This document shows positions 44,661 through 55,175 of a stretch of DNA of 64,000 nucleotides, piece after piece. The notes beneath the pieces are model-generated. The model saw only the letters and a list, made by a program, of their open reading frames with translations, was not told the origin of the DNA and made no database searches. Made by a program: the position numbers and the translations under genes. Within the stretch, counting starts at the first letter, position 1, and every line of letters begins with the position of its first letter. Origin of the DNA: Portibacter marinus (lineage in GTDB: Bacteria > Bacteroidota > Bacteroidia > Chitinophagales > Saprospiraceae); assembly GCF_021533195.1 (NCBI RefSeq), contig NZ_JAJNKB010000013.1, positions 1 through 64,000 on the forward strand. The letters run 5' to 3'.

Positions 44661-47066
44661 CTATTTTGAATTCAGAAGAATTTTTTTCGCGGTGGCACCT
44701 ACTACCTTTTCTCTGCTGTAAAATAAAGGATAATACCTGTCAGATGCCCAGTCCTCGAAAAGATTATCATAAAATGCTGAATCAGGATTACCAGACTGAC
44801 CTGGGCTATTCATAAATAACGAACCATCCCAATTCCCTGTATCAATAATCACTTTGAAAGACGCACCACTGGATTGATTTAAATTATTGCCTGTACTCCC
44901 TACGGTATATCCATTTCCACCTCTGATGTGAGGCCCCACATTTAGCTTTTCAGCGATGGAATCACTCACCAATTGACCTAAGGCATGCTCCAGGAATATG
45001 TGTTTATTTTCAAGTTGTCCATATTGCCATTGACTTGTATCATCCCCCAACCTATCTTTCAAGTTTTCGGAAGTTTCCCGAAGTGTAGAACGTAAAAAGG
45101 CATCTCTTCCCGCTATGATATTTTCACCAAATCGCCCATCAGGAAAGGTGAGTAAGTCAATTAATCTGCTCATTTGCACACTGTATATATCTCTGATCGC
45201 GACGGGTACGAAACTGCGTTCAAATTCCTGCTTCAAAACGGATTCCCACTCTACATATATGGCAGCCGACACCGACTCCGGATTCAGTTCGAAATCCTCC
45301 CAATTTAATAGTTTCTCCATGATATACTTAACTTCGGGTGAATTTGACTTCACACCTCGTAACAATGGAATAAGCTGGGTGGCAGGAATCGATTTATAGT
45401 CCGTTTGCAATCGAGCCATATCCATCATTGAAAACTTGCCACCTTGAGACAAAACCTCATGAATCCGGTCTCCCCTGAAACGATCAGCCCAGGAATAACC
45501 AATTGCATCCCATTCAGTATAAGTTGATGGAGTGACATTTTCATTAGCAGTAATGAAAAAACCACTTTCAGGATTATAAATATTAGGCTTTTCGATAATG
45601 GGCAGATAGCCGTCCCATTCAAATCTGCCGTCACCTGGAACGGGGACCATCCCACTAAAGTTTCTTCTTAAAGGCGCGATGCCCACCGACTGCCATCCGA
45701 TGTTTCCAGACCTGTCAGCCCAAATCATATTCTCCCCTGGAATATTTGAATAATTGCAGGCTTCTCTGAATTCCTCAAAATTCTGGGATTGATTCATTCT
45801 CAAGCTGGCTAAATAAGGAGCACCACCTACTTCCATCCACCCACATTTCACTGCAAATGCTACATTTTCAGGTTCAATGGAATAGACAACAGGTCCATGG
45901 ATCGAATATTTCAGAACAGCCCGATAATCTTGAGCTCCTTTTACCGGGATCATAGTCACTATAGAATCAAAATCGACCCACTCCTCATTGTGCCAATATT
46001 GATTTTGGTCAGATGGATTTAACTCATAAACGTACAAGTCTTCTGCATCAGTTCTGAAAACGGTCAATCCCCAAGCACCAACTCCATTATGCCCGATGGA
46101 AATTCCCGGTATTTCAGGTTCTCCCCCTCCTATGACATTCCAGCCAGGACCGACCAGGTGACACATATATCTCAATGAAGGAACAGACTGCCTTCGATGC
46201 GGATCATTGGCCATTATTGGAAATCCGCTCACAGTATGTTCGCCTGTAATGACCCAATTGTTAGAACCAATGCTATAATCTGACTGGTCATTTTGAAATT
46301 CATTGAATGGTCTCTTATTTTCAGGAATCTCGTTGACCGCTGAAACCAGGTTTTCTTTTCTGAAAGCAACAGGTTTTCGATATGCATTATACAATTCAAG
46401 AATATCGTGGTCTAACCACTCTTTTTTTATCGTAGAATCCAATGCCAGTTTAGGTTCTTTAGGATGAAAAAAGTTCAAATCAAGTGTCTTGTCAACACCG
46501 ACAGCAGCAACTTGTCTTGCAACATCTAATTCATCATCGATGTTTCCAAGTAGTCCCTGGTGGCGAGAAATGACCACCTCAGGTGTCCACTTTACTGGCT
46601 GAATGCCTAGGAGCTTAAATTCAAGTGGCAGTTCTTCTGGCTTCTTATTGGCCAGGTCAATATAGGCATTTACACCATCTACAAAAGCTGTGATGATGGA
46701 TTTTCCTCTTGGATGATAGTGGTTCATTTCGTCATCCATATTACCCCTGAATTTAAATAATCTGGTTCCAATGTCCCTTTGCAATTCTTCTGGACCCAGT
46801 ATTTCTGCAACTGTTCCTTCAGCCTGCCTGCGCCATATTTCAAATTGGAATAAACGGTCTCTTGCGGCATTCCAGCCTTGCGTGAAAAATAAATCGTGTT
46901 CTGTTTGTGCATAAATATGAGCGATGCCCCACTCGTCTACTAAAATCTCTACCTCTTTGTCAAGTTGATCGAGTGTTAAGCGCTCAGGAATGATCTGCGC
47001 ATCAATAGATTCAGCAAAAAAGCATAGGAGACAAAGGATAAACCCTGTCGATTTGAAGTGCAACAT
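44661..47066 (-). CDS. Penicillin-acylase family Ntn-hydrolase
   Basis: Seen: 801 residues; signal peptide about 1-23; the alpha-chain region is followed by the Ntn cleavage site, with Gly before S268 in IGSNNWVITG. The beta-chain has NDPHRR, SIGHNGVGAWG and the C-terminal block PGQSGNP. Known: the precursor is cut autocatalytically so that the Ser becomes the N-terminal nucleophile; members hydrolyse amide bonds of penicillins, acyl-homoserine lactones and similar. Inferred: periplasmic amidase; substrate unknown. Length is normal. It is read leftward, divergent from the big hybrid regulator gene at 47203. Confidence 0.9.
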   Translation of the reverse strand: MLHFKSTGFILCLLCFFAESIDAQIIPERLTLDQLDKEVEILVDEWGIAHIYAQTEHDLFFTQGWNAARDRLFQFEIWRRQAEGTVAEILGPEELQRDIGTRLFKFRGNMDDEMNHYHPRGKSIITAFVDGVNAYIDLANKKPEELPLEFKLLGIQPVKWTPEVVISRHQGLLGNIDDELDVARQVAAVGVDKTLDLNFFHPKEPKLALDSTIKKEWLDHDILELYNAYRKPVAFRKENLVSAVNEIPENKRPFNEFQNDQSDYSIGSNNWVITGEHTVSGFPIMANDPHRRQSVPSLRYMCHLVGPGWNVIGGGEPEIPGISIGHNGVGAWGLTVFRTDAEDLYVYELNPSDQNQYWHNEEWVDFDSIVTMIPVKGAQDYRAVLKYSIHGPVVYSIEPENVAFAVKCGWMEVGGAPYLASLRMNQSQNFEEFREACNYSNIPGENMIWADRSGNIGWQSVGIAPLRRNFSGMVPVPGDGRFEWDGYLPIIEKPNIYNPESGFFITANENVTPSTYTEWDAIGYSWADRFRGDRIHEVLSQGGKFSMMDMARLQTDYKSIPATQLIPLLRGVKSNSPEVKYIMEKLLNWEDFELNPESVSAAIYVEWESVLKQEFERSFVPVAIRDIYSVQMSRLIDLLTFPDGRFGENIIAGRDAFLRSTLRETSENLKDRLGDDTSQWQYGQLENKHIFLEHALGQLVSDSIAEKLNVGPHIRGGNGYTVGSTGNNLNQSSGASFKVIIDTGNWDGSLFMNSPGQSGNPDSAFYDNLFEDWASDRYYPLFYSREKVVGATAKKILLNSK

Positions 47067-47202
47067 AACGAGTAAGTCTTTTTAGTAGAAGTAATCTATG
47101 AAGTAAAATACAAATTATTTAACATCCATTAAGACTCTTCATTTAAACAAATCAATGGTTTTGCTTAATTTGGTAAGCACATAACGCCCAACCACCTTTT
47201 GT

Positions 47203-50200
47203 ATGAGAAGTAATTTGCTTATAATTTTAAACTTCTTCCTGTTAATCACGACTGGATTAAGTCAAGCAAACATAGAGCGCGTCTTTTACCCTTCTGCTCA
47301 ACAACTTTATGGGATTGAAAATGGCCTTCCTGATCGATGTGTGTTTTATTCTTTTGTTGACAGCCTTGGAAAGTTGATGGTTATTCCATGCTTTCATGCC
47401 CAGATATCCTACGATGTTTCATTCTATCAGCTAGATGGCTTTAAGCCGCTGCAAAAAAATATTATAGATTCAGGATTAGATGATTTTTCCTATCTACATC
47501 CCATAGGGTTTAATAATAATATAAACTATGGATACCTGTTCAAAAGAACACAGGAAATGGCAAGAGAAAATTATGCATTTTATGAGTTCAATCCAATCTC
47601 AGGACAATTCGATCACTACAATCTTCCGACGCTTGAAGGAAAAAAACTGAGAATAGGCAGTGCCATCAAAAATGATAAAGGTTATGATCTTCTTTGTCAT
47701 ACAGATCAGGATATGGTCATCGTTAATTTTGAATCAGGACGAATGCGGATCCTGGGTAGTTTTAAAGTTCTCAAAAAAATACCATCGGCAACACGTAATT
47801 ATCCATTTTTAAAAGTCAAAGACTTTTATTATGCATCGGATCTTTATAATCTATATCGCTTTGATCCGATACAGCAAACCGTCGAAAAGATCTTCACTAT
47901 TGATAAAGATGTCAGGGATCCTCATTTAGTAATAACACGATTTATTGAAACATTAGAGGGTGAACAATTTATCTACCTCTCAAAAGTTGATCAAGTTTTC
48001 AAACTAAATAGGAAATCAGGGCAGTTCGAAGACTTTCGATACTCTGTTCCTAAGGCATATAAAGGGAACATCAAAAAGATGGGATTATTTCTAGATGAAC
48101 TATCCAATATCTTACTAATATTTGAATATTTCGATGGCTCTAAAAAAGGTTTGATACGAAGTCAGTTAGGACAATATTCTGATTACTCTGCAGTTATTCA
48201 AAGTTTCGATGATATCGGCTGGGAATATGGTATTGACCTAAACTACTACAGTACCGACTTTACCAAGCAAGTGGTTAAAGCTGCATATAACTTTCAAATT
48301 GTAGATGTTACTTCTAACGAAGGCATCCAGAAAATTGAATCTTCGGCAATGAGAGGCATCCATCATTTAGTGAACGAGCATTACTACTTGGGTGGCAGTC
48401 GTATTCTGGAAATCGATTCTACAGGTTTACAAATTCAAAACGGGGTTTTAGACTGCAAAGATGAATATATGTATGACGGTGTTATCGAAAAAGATAATGG
48501 AGGACGAATCATTGAACCCAGGCTGAACCGATTGTATAAGATAGATCCGATCACTTTAGAGTGCTCTGAGTTTAATTTCGGAAGGAACATCCTACGATAT
48601 AAAATCATTCCAGACAGTGACGAATATATTATTGTATCTAACAGAAAGCTCTACACCTGGAATACGGAGACCAATCAGCAAAGACTATTATCTGATTCAG
48701 ATGTCCCAGGTTATGTGAACCAAATTTTCCTCTTTGAAGAGGAGGTATATCTGGTGACCAGCATTGGGCTGTATCAATTAGATCGAATGAAGAATAAGGA
48801 TTTTAAGTTGGTTCATCCCTCCTTAAGAGTTCCCATCAACATGATGACCTCTGATGATCAAGGTCGCTTTTGGTTAGGCACTTTTGCTGAAGGTGTATGG
48901 ATATTCGATCCCAGGACTGAAGATCTGATGATAGTAGATGAGAGCAAGGGTTTAAGTGACAATACCGTTGCAGTGCTGGAAAAAGACAACGAAGGTGATT
49001 TATGGATCGGCACCTTTAATGGCATTACCATCATCGATCAAAATTTAAACATCATTGGTCACGTCTACGAAGCTGACGGTCTTGTCAATAATGAATGCAA
49101 CAGGTGGTCTATTTTTAAGAATCAGGATGGCCTCTTGTTTTTTGGAAGTGTTGCCGGAATCAGCATCATCGATCCTATCCAATACAAGCAAAAGATCAAT
49201 GAAGATGATCCAGTAAAGATTTATCTCACCAGTCTCAGCTTTGGTGATTCTACCATTGTAGAAGGAACGATGTCTATCGTATCTAATCTGGACAAAGGCA
49301 TATATCTGCCAGCAGCGAACAGAAACCTTAAAGTTTCTTATGGATTATCTAGGTACACAAATCCTACTTCTTCAAGTTTTGCTTATAGGTTGGAGACTGT
49401 CAGCGATCAATGGAACTTCATAGGTAATATCCATGAACTTTCCCTGGTGGATTTACCCCGTGGATCATACAACTTGCTTATAAAAGGATCAGATTACAGA
49501 GGAGTGCCTACTATCAATACGATCAGGGTACCATTAATAGTGGGCAGTTATTTCTATCAGACGTGGTGGTTTGTTCTGATTTGTGTATTCCTTGTAACAA
49601 CGCTGTTGATCGCATGGTCAATCAGGCAAAAGCGTTTGCGACAACTTCTGGAACAAGAAGTAGATAAAAGAACTTACACCATTCAGAAACAGACAGAGGA
49701 ATTAGAAGAATTAGATAGATTGAAATCTAAGCTATATACTAATATTACACATGAGTTTCGCACACCACTTACCATTATCGACGGATTATCTAAGCAGCTT
49801 GATAGCGATTCCAAAATATCTGAAATGATCAGGAGGAATACACAAAGTTTACTTTCTCTGGTTAATCAAATGCTAGATCTCAGGAAGTTGGAGTCTGGAA
49901 AGATGCTTCATAATCCCATTCAGTCCGACCTTTCATACTATCTAAGGTACATTGGGGAGTCATTTGAACCCATTGCGAATTCTAATGAAGTAGAGTTGCT
50001 CTACGAAGTCCCTGAAGATGAATTGATTTGCGATTTTGACCCAGATCAAGTTCTCAAAATCATATCCAATCTTGTATATAATGCAATTAAGAATACACTC
50101 AAAGGTGGCTATGTAAAAATTGGCCTAAAGGAAGACAAAGCGGTTTTGCAAATTATGGTGAAAGACAATGGTGTAGGTATACCAAAGGAGAACTTGACCA

Positions 50201-51252
50201 ATATATTCAATCGTTATTACCAAATTGGGAATGCCAATAGCCAGGCAGGGATAGGAACTGGAATAGGTTTGACGATTGTTAAGGAATTGGTTGCATTAAT
50301 GAATGGACAAATGCATGTCGCCAGTGAAGAAGGTTATGGTACAACATTTATTATTAAGTTACCAAAATCAAACCAAGCTGAATTTAAGACTAAACTGGAT
50401 TTCAGTTCAATCCATCAATGGTCTGCTTCCTTTCCTATTAACGGAAAACAAGAAAAGGAACAGATTGACCTCAACAACCAGAGCAAAGATAAACCAACAG
50501 TACTCATTGTAGAAGATAATGCAGATGTCATGCATTATCTAATATTATGCCTTAATGAAAACTACTATATCTTAAAGGCTCACAACGGTGAAGAAGGACG
50601 ATCAATTGCGCTTCAGACGATGCCTACCATCATTATTTCAGACATTATGATGCCTGTAATGGACGGCTATGAATTTTGCCGTCAGTTAAAAAGTGATATA
50701 AGAACCAGCCACATTCCTATCATCATGCTCACAGCGAAGGCAGATCAAGAATCTAAGTTAGATGGTTTGAAGCTCGGAGCAGATGGCTACATGATGAAAC
50801 CATTTGACAAAGAAGAACTATTACTTCGAATTTCAAATCTTCTCACAATGAGAAAAGCTCTTCAAGAAAGATACAATAAATTAGAAAATATCAATGACGC
50901 AGTAAGTCTACCTAACAGAGAAGACCAATTTATTCTTCATTTCAGAAGTGTAGTTCAAAAGAATATCGATAGCGAAAACTTCGGAATCCAAGAAATGTGT
51001 CGTGCTATGGGTATGGGTCGAACGCACTTGCATGAGAAAATCAAGACCTTAACTGGAAAAACCCCAATCCAATACCAAAAAATGATCAAGATGCACGAGG
51101 CCACTATTCTCCTCAATCATTCGAAAGCTAACATATCGGAAATAGCTTATCAGTTGGGATTTAAAGATCCCAAATACTTTTCTAAAGTGTTTAAAGAAGA
51201 ATATGGAACAAGTCCAAGCAACTATCATCAATCCTCAAGTTCCGATAATTAA
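47203..51252 (+). CDS. Hybrid two-component system (Reg_prop, Y_Y_Y, kinase, receiver, AraC)
   Basis: Seen: 1349 residues. Signal/anchor at the N terminus, a beta-propeller sensor region (Reg_prop repeats such as GLSDNTVAVLEKDNEGDLWIG), Y_Y_Y domain near 715-780, transmembrane helix near 785-805, HisKA with H850 in ITHEFRTPL, HATPase (GIGTGIGLTIVKEL), receiver D1147 in IISDIMMPVMDGYE, and an AraC-type HTH (IQEMCRAMGMGRTHLHEKI, KDPKYFSKVFKEEYG). Known: Bacteroidota use such proteins to sense oligosaccharides and switch on catabolic loci. Here no polysaccharide-utilisation genes lie beside it; the penicillin-acylase gene is divergent. The inducer is unknown. Confidence 0.95.
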   Translation: MRSNLLIILNFFLLITTGLSQANIERVFYPSAQQLYGIENGLPDRCVFYSFVDSLGKLMVIPCFHAQISYDVSFYQLDGFKPLQKNIIDSGLDDFSYLHPIGFNNNINYGYLFKRTQEMARENYAFYEFNPISGQFDHYNLPTLEGKKLRIGSAIKNDKGYDLLCHTDQDMVIVNFESGRMRILGSFKVLKKIPSATRNYPFLKVKDFYYASDLYNLYRFDPIQQTVEKIFTIDKDVRDPHLVITRFIETLEGEQFIYLSKVDQVFKLNRKSGQFEDFRYSVPKAYKGNIKKMGLFLDELSNILLIFEYFDGSKKGLIRSQLGQYSDYSAVIQSFDDIGWEYGIDLNYYSTDFTKQVVKAAYNFQIVDVTSNEGIQKIESSAMRGIHHLVNEHYYLGGSRILEIDSTGLQIQNGVLDCKDEYMYDGVIEKDNGGRIIEPRLNRLYKIDPITLECSEFNFGRNILRYKIIPDSDEYIIVSNRKLYTWNTETNQQRLLSDSDVPGYVNQIFLFEEEVYLVTSIGLYQLDRMKNKDFKLVHPSLRVPINMMTSDDQGRFWLGTFAEGVWIFDPRTEDLMIVDESKGLSDNTVAVLEKDNEGDLWIGTFNGITIIDQNLNIIGHVYEADGLVNNECNRWSIFKNQDGLLFFGSVAGISIIDPIQYKQKINEDDPVKIYLTSLSFGDSTIVEGTMSIVSNLDKGIYLPAANRNLKVSYGLSRYTNPTSSSFAYRLETVSDQWNFIGNIHELSLVDLPRGSYNLLIKGSDYRGVPTINTIRVPLIVGSYFYQTWWFVLICVFLVTTLLIAWSIRQKRLRQLLEQEVDKRTYTIQKQTEELEELDRLKSKLYTNITHEFRTPLTIIDGLSKQLDSDSKISEMIRRNTQSLLSLVNQMLDLRKLESGKMLHNPIQSDLSYYLRYIGESFEPIANSNEVELLYEVPEDELICDFDPDQVLKIISNLVYNAIKNTLKGGYVKIGLKEDKAVLQIMVKDNGVGIPKENLTNIFNRYYQIGNANSQAGIGTGIGLTIVKELVALMNGQMHVASEEGYGTTFIIKLPKSNQAEFKTKLDFSSIHQWSASFPINGKQEKEQIDLNNQSKDKPTVLIVEDNADVMHYLILCLNENYYILKAHNGEEGRSIALQTMPTIIISDIMMPVMDGYEFCRQLKSDIRTSHIPIIMLTAKADQESKLDGLKLGADGYMMKPFDKEELLLRISNLLTMRKALQERYNKLENINDAVSLPNREDQFILHFRSVVQKNIDSENFGIQEMCRAMGMGRTHLHEKIKTLTGKTPIQYQKMIKMHEATILLNHSKANISEIAYQLGFKDPKYFSKVFKEEYGTSPSNYHQSSSSDN

Positions 51253-51718
51253 TGGTCTCTGAATAATTTTACACCTTTCGAGTATAATAACCCACTACAA
51301 AACCGGACTAATAAAACATTTTTATCTGCATCTAAAATAATACTTATAAAATGCTCAAGACCCTTGAATTCAAATTGAAAAATTTACAGAAGCTTAGGTT
51401 TGAACCAACACTCTAGAAGCCATTTACTTCACTCGAAAAATTTACTGTAGCTACAGGAGAGGGCACCCATATTTTTTCTTTCAAAGAAGTCTCCTTGTGT
51501 ACAGCACACAGGTTTTACACGCAGACTTATTTTATTAAGAAACTTTTCTACCCTATCAAGTTTTTATAATTGTACAATTACGCAGTGCGAATGTCTTGTT
51601 CCGGTTGCTCTCAATGATTTGCTTTTGAGATAGTATTAAAATTTTCATGGAGGATTTATGCAGAGAATCTTATCTGCTGATGAAGTGAATTAAATGGATA
51701 AACGCTTGATGAACTGGA
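51253..51718. other. Gene-free gap of 466 bases with one palindrome
   Basis: Seen: no open frame longer than about 22 codons with a sensible start, no tRNA and no terminator hairpin. A perfect 14-bp palindrome TAATTGTACAATTA lies at 51567-51580. Its function is unknown; it may be an operator or a leftover. Downstream codons near 51351 (MLKTLEFKLKN...) are too short to support a gene. Confidence 0.5.
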
Positions 51719-52264
51719 TCAACTTCTGTCGCCTTTGATCGGAATTTTTAAGTCCTGAGCATTAAATTGGGTCTGTTCTTCCATCACACCCACTAAAGTC
51801 TTAAATCCAACCAGGTGCTGGTGTAAACAGAATTTTTGCTGACCACAGATTATATTCAATTTGCCAGAAAATCGATTGTATTGTATTTGATCAATTTCTG
51901 ACCACTTGATCATGTTATCTTCACCTAACCAATCCGTAATGTGTAGTTCATGATCATCAAAATGTACTTTGTGATTCACATAGTAAAGTAGGATGGGTGC
52001 GCCTATCGTACCAAATAAAATAAGAATTAAACCTGTCAGTTCAAACATCGCACGATCATTTGAATAAATAGCTATCGCCAGGAAAACGATCATGATAGCG
52101 AGCGAGGCGTATCCTAAGACCTGGTAAGTTCTATTCATTCTCAAATGATACTTACCATCATCATCCGGTTCTACCACTTGTCGGGATTTTAAATGGATGT
52201 ACCAGACTGGTAAACCAGCAAACAAACCTATTAGTACGAAACTTAGTAATTCTTCCCATCCCAT
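51719..52264 (-). CDS. Two- to four-TM membrane protein with a PH-like cytoplasmic domain
   Basis: Seen: 181 residues from ATG 52264 (the frame opens at 52300). Transmembrane helices lie near 5-22, 53-68 and 75-100. A small beta-rich domain follows, with ELHITDWLGEDNMIKWSEIDQIQYNR (start near 115), reminiscent of bacterial PH domains that follow membrane helices. No catalytic motif. Inferred: membrane-associated protein; family not identified with certainty. It is the last gene to the left of the DUF6090 run. Confidence 0.6.
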   Translation of the reverse strand: MGWEELLSFVLIGLFAGLPVWYIHLKSRQVVEPDDDGKYHLRMNRTYQVLGYASLAIMIVFLAIAIYSNDRAMFELTGLILILFGTIGAPILLYYVNHKVHFDDHELHITDWLGEDNMIKWSEIDQIQYNRFSGKLNIICGQQKFCLHQHLVGFKTLVGVMEEQTQFNAQDLKIPIKGDRS

Positions 52265-52425
52265 AATATATGAAAATACTATAATTTTGAAAGTTAACAA
52301 AATTATGTTCTATCAAATATGTCACCCCTAATGAATTCTACCGCATTTACATAGACCTAAAGTATTCACTCGTTCACTGAAAATAAGCATATCTACGTAA
52401 AAGAATTCTGCTATACCCACCTCGC

Positions 52426-52912
52426 TCATTCCGTTCTACCAATGATTTCTTTTGCTAAGTGATCCAATGATTTATAATGATCAATCATCACTAAATTCCA
52501 AAATTTTTTTCCATAGTAAAGATTTTCAAATTCCAGGTCTGAGAAAACCTCTTCATAATTTCCCGTAAACAATTTTGAATCTTCATTACTGTACTGTATT
52601 CTCAGATTGCAACCTTGCCTCATTGGAACCGACGAATTGGAGGACCAATTCTACATATTGATTCGCTTCCTCAAGATTTTGAATACGTTCCTTTAGTACT
52701 TTTCTATTGCTTGTAAATTCTGCTTGCAAGGCAGTCAAGATTTCTTTTCCTTCATTGTTCAGTTTTCTCTTTTCGTTCCAATTGTTGACTTGTAAAGCTA
52801 TCAGTATACCAACTACCACAAGTATAATCTCGCCAATGGCATATTTGAAGTATTTGCCAGTTTTGTTCTCACTCATGAGTTTATAGCCTATTTGACGAAA
52901 AAATTTAATCAT
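52426..52912 (-). pseudogene. DUF6090 gene, eighth and last of the run, frameshifted and shortened
   Basis: Seen: 108 codons from ATG 52912 give the usual basic N terminus and membrane anchor (GEIILVVVGILIALQVNNWNE at 27-47) but stop at 52586. The next frame, overlapping by 38 bases, gives a C-terminal-like part ending HLAKEIIGRTE. Joined they make about 160 residues, against 240-260 for the siblings. So about 80 codons are missing and the frame is shifted. The first 100 bases differ from the preceding copy at only three positions. Its start overlaps that copy's end by 8 bases. Confidence 0.8.
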
Positions 52913-53651
52913 CGACTATTAGACCATTTAATTCAGCAATTAGGACGTTCATCTGATTTTTGACATCAGCCATTCGATCCATATAGTTTTCATATTTGTC
53001 TTGTTCTAAGGCTAATAGAGAGATGAATGATGGGTGTTGCAACAGATTATCGACCTTTATACGAGCCACTATGTCAAGCCTTCCTTCTTCCTCTTTAATG
53101 AGAACTTCTTTGAGGATATCTTGCTGAAATTTTTGCCCTAATGTTACCCTATCATCGTTATAGTTATTAATAAAGAGACTATATCCAGGTAGATATGATT
53201 CATAAGTTGTGATGATCTTTTTTCTCATTTCCTTATCTTTAATCAGTTCAAATCCTGCAGATTTTAACGCATCGAATGGGCCCCGTTCATATCGGAATTG
53301 AATGTCAAGCTGTATCATTCTCACGTATCGCATAAGCGTGTCTTTGCTGTGATTTTGATTGGCATATGCTGCTTTTTTTAAGAATTCTAAACCTATTCTT
53401 TTGGTCTCAAACCGACCGTTAAACACCTTGTCATATAATTCCAGATCTGATTGTAGTGAGGTTTTGATGTCTTGCAAGATTTCGCGTTCTCTTTCCTTGT
53501 TTTTTAAGGTTTCATTCCAATTATTAATCTGAAGTGCAATGAGGATGCCTATTACCACAAGTATAATCTCACCAATGGCATATTTGAGGTATTTGCCAGT
53601 TTTGTTCTCACTCATGAGTTTATAGCGTATTTGACGAAAAAATTTAATCAT
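52905..53651 (-). CDS. DUF6090 family membrane protein, copy 7
   Basis: Seen: 248 residues. N terminus MIKFFRQIRYKLMSENKTGKY (basic, amphipathic), membrane anchor GEIILVVIGILIALQINNWNE. The rest is mostly helical and acidic with a conserved LKSAGFELIKDKEMRKKI block near 138-155. The stop codon region is shared with the start of copy 8 (8-bp overlap). It lies 5 bases after copy 6. Known: DUF6090 is widespread in Bacteroidota and of unknown function. Inferred: inner-membrane protein whose domain faces the periplasm or cytoplasm; topology not certain. Confidence 0.88.
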   Translation of the reverse strand: MIKFFRQIRYKLMSENKTGKYLKYAIGEIILVVIGILIALQINNWNETLKNKEREREILQDIKTSLQSDLELYDKVFNGRFETKRIGLEFLKKAAYANQNHSKDTLMRYVRMIQLDIQFRYERGPFDALKSAGFELIKDKEMRKKIITTYESYLPGYSLFINNYNDDRVTLGQKFQQDILKEVLIKEEEGRLDIVARIKVDNLLQHPSFISLLALEQDKYENYMDRMADVKNQMNVLIAELNGLIVDD

Positions 53652-53656
53652 TTTCT

Positions 53657-54412
53657 TTAATCTCCTATTTCTTCATAAATTTTTGACTTTAGTGCCTCGG
53701 CTTGCTTTAGAAGCCTTCTAAAAACTCTACGACGGTACTGGTTATTATCACTCTGGCTTAAGTTTAAATAGTGACTAAAAGCCAAGTAAGTTGAAGAATT
53801 GGGATTATTAATCCACGTAGTATCTAAGAGTTTTAATCCAATATTTGGGTCGTTGAATTCTGATAAAAGCTGAAAAACCGGGTACATATCTTTAGATTGC
53901 ACAAATAATTCTCTCTGCGAGGTGTTCACCTCTCTAATATACCGCTGATTGGCGTATATGCTGGTGTAATATGCACTTATCCTTTGTTGAAGTTCTTCAT
54001 TATCCAGAGTGTACATACTACCAGAATTGACCATTTCGTCATAGGTTCTGCTAGTAAAGAACAATTCATTCCAAGAGGTCTGTGAAAGCTGCATGACAGA
54101 ATCGATATCCTTTACAGTATTGGCTTTATAAAATAAGTGAAGGCCTTTTTCTGCATTCGATTCATAGATAGCATACACTGAATCTACTTTTGTGAAACCA
54201 TCTATATCCTTCTTAATATCACTGACCAGATTCCTTAGGAGCTTTGTATTTTTTTTAGATTGCTGTTGTCCCGCGTTCCAGTTATTAATCTGAAGCGCTA
54301 TCAAGATGCCAATGACTACTAAAAGTACCTCGCCGATGGCATATTTGAGGTACTTGCCTGTCCTGTTTTCGTTTAGCAAAGATTTTCTAATGCTTCTAAA
54401 GAACTTAATCAT
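53657..54412 (-). CDS. DUF6090 family membrane protein, copy 6
   Basis: Seen: 251 residues. Anchor GEVLLVVIGILIALQINNWNA. The variable domain has many Tyr and Asn residues and the family block MVNSGSMYTLDNEELQQRI near 140. Beyond the anchor it shares little with copy 7. Its ATG overlaps the end of copy 5 by 8 bases (54405-54412), so translation is probably coupled. Spacing to copy 7 is 5 bases. Confidence 0.88.
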   Translation of the reverse strand: MIKFFRSIRKSLLNENRTGKYLKYAIGEVLLVVIGILIALQINNWNAGQQQSKKNTKLLRNLVSDIKKDIDGFTKVDSVYAIYESNAEKGLHLFYKANTVKDIDSVMQLSQTSWNELFFTSRTYDEMVNSGSMYTLDNEELQQRISAYYTSIYANQRYIREVNTSQRELFVQSKDMYPVFQLLSEFNDPNIGLKLLDTTWINNPNSSTYLAFSHYLNLSQSDNNQYRRRVFRRLLKQAEALKSKIYEEIGD

Positions 54413-55130
54413 TTCGTTTCGTTAAGTCTATTATGATTTCAATTATTGCTTCTAGACGTTGTAATTCATTGGTGTGATTTTCTAGAATTGCCCTAAGTCT
54501 TGCTCTACGCGTATGCATCATCTGCTCAAATTCAATCGATTCCAGTACAGATAAATCCATTCGATCATCTTCAAAGTTGATGCCGCGACTGAAATGTTTT
54601 CGCATGTAGGGATACAAACTTTGTCTGTTAAACTCTATTGCATGTTGCTCATCTTCATGATAGTACTCAAAAGTAGGTTCCCAAAGCAAAAAGGCATCCC
54701 GAAGTTCTTCGTTTTGAATCAAATCAAAATTTGTACTGTTAACGAGCCATTTTATCCTGCCCTGTGTAGGTTCAAAAGTCCAATCTGCAAATGACTCGAG
54801 CATAAATGAGCTTAATGAGTCTAAATTCGTTTTCGTTACATCTATAGGAAATAAGTTGACCACTTTATTAACTTGATCCAAATGATATTGATGCATAGAC
54901 TTTATGAATGCCAGCTGCTTCTTATTATTGATAAACTCCTGATGAATTTCTGAAATGATGTTACGCTCCTTGATCTTGTTTTTACGGTTTTCGTTCCAAT
55001 TATTTATCTGTAAAGCAATGAGAATGCCGATGACAACAAGGACTATCTCACCAATGGCATATGTAAAGTATTTGCTTACCTTATTTGCTCTCATAAGTCT
55101 ATATCGTGATTTTCTGAAAAACTTAATCAT
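54405..55130 (-). CDS. DUF6090 family membrane protein, copy 5
   Basis: Seen: 241 residues. Anchor GEIVLVVIGILIALQINNWNE. The family block here is LVNSTNFDLIQNEELRDAF. A stretch HEDEQHAIEFNRQSLYPYM resembles copy 3 (DDEQLAIHFSQNTIVPFL), so copies 3 and 5 belong to one subtype. It follows the GGT gene after 45 bases and its last codons contain the start of copy 6. Confidence 0.88.
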   Translation of the reverse strand: MIKFFRKSRYRLMRANKVSKYFTYAIGEIVLVVIGILIALQINNWNENRKNKIKERNIISEIHQEFINNKKQLAFIKSMHQYHLDQVNKVVNLFPIDVTKTNLDSLSSFMLESFADWTFEPTQGRIKWLVNSTNFDLIQNEELRDAFLLWEPTFEYYHEDEQHAIEFNRQSLYPYMRKHFSRGINFEDDRMDLSVLESIEFEQMMHTRRARLRAILENHTNELQRLEAIIEIIIDLTKRND

Positions 55131-55175
55131 CTTATTATTTCAATTCCCAGTAGGCAAGATCCGTCTACACACCAT

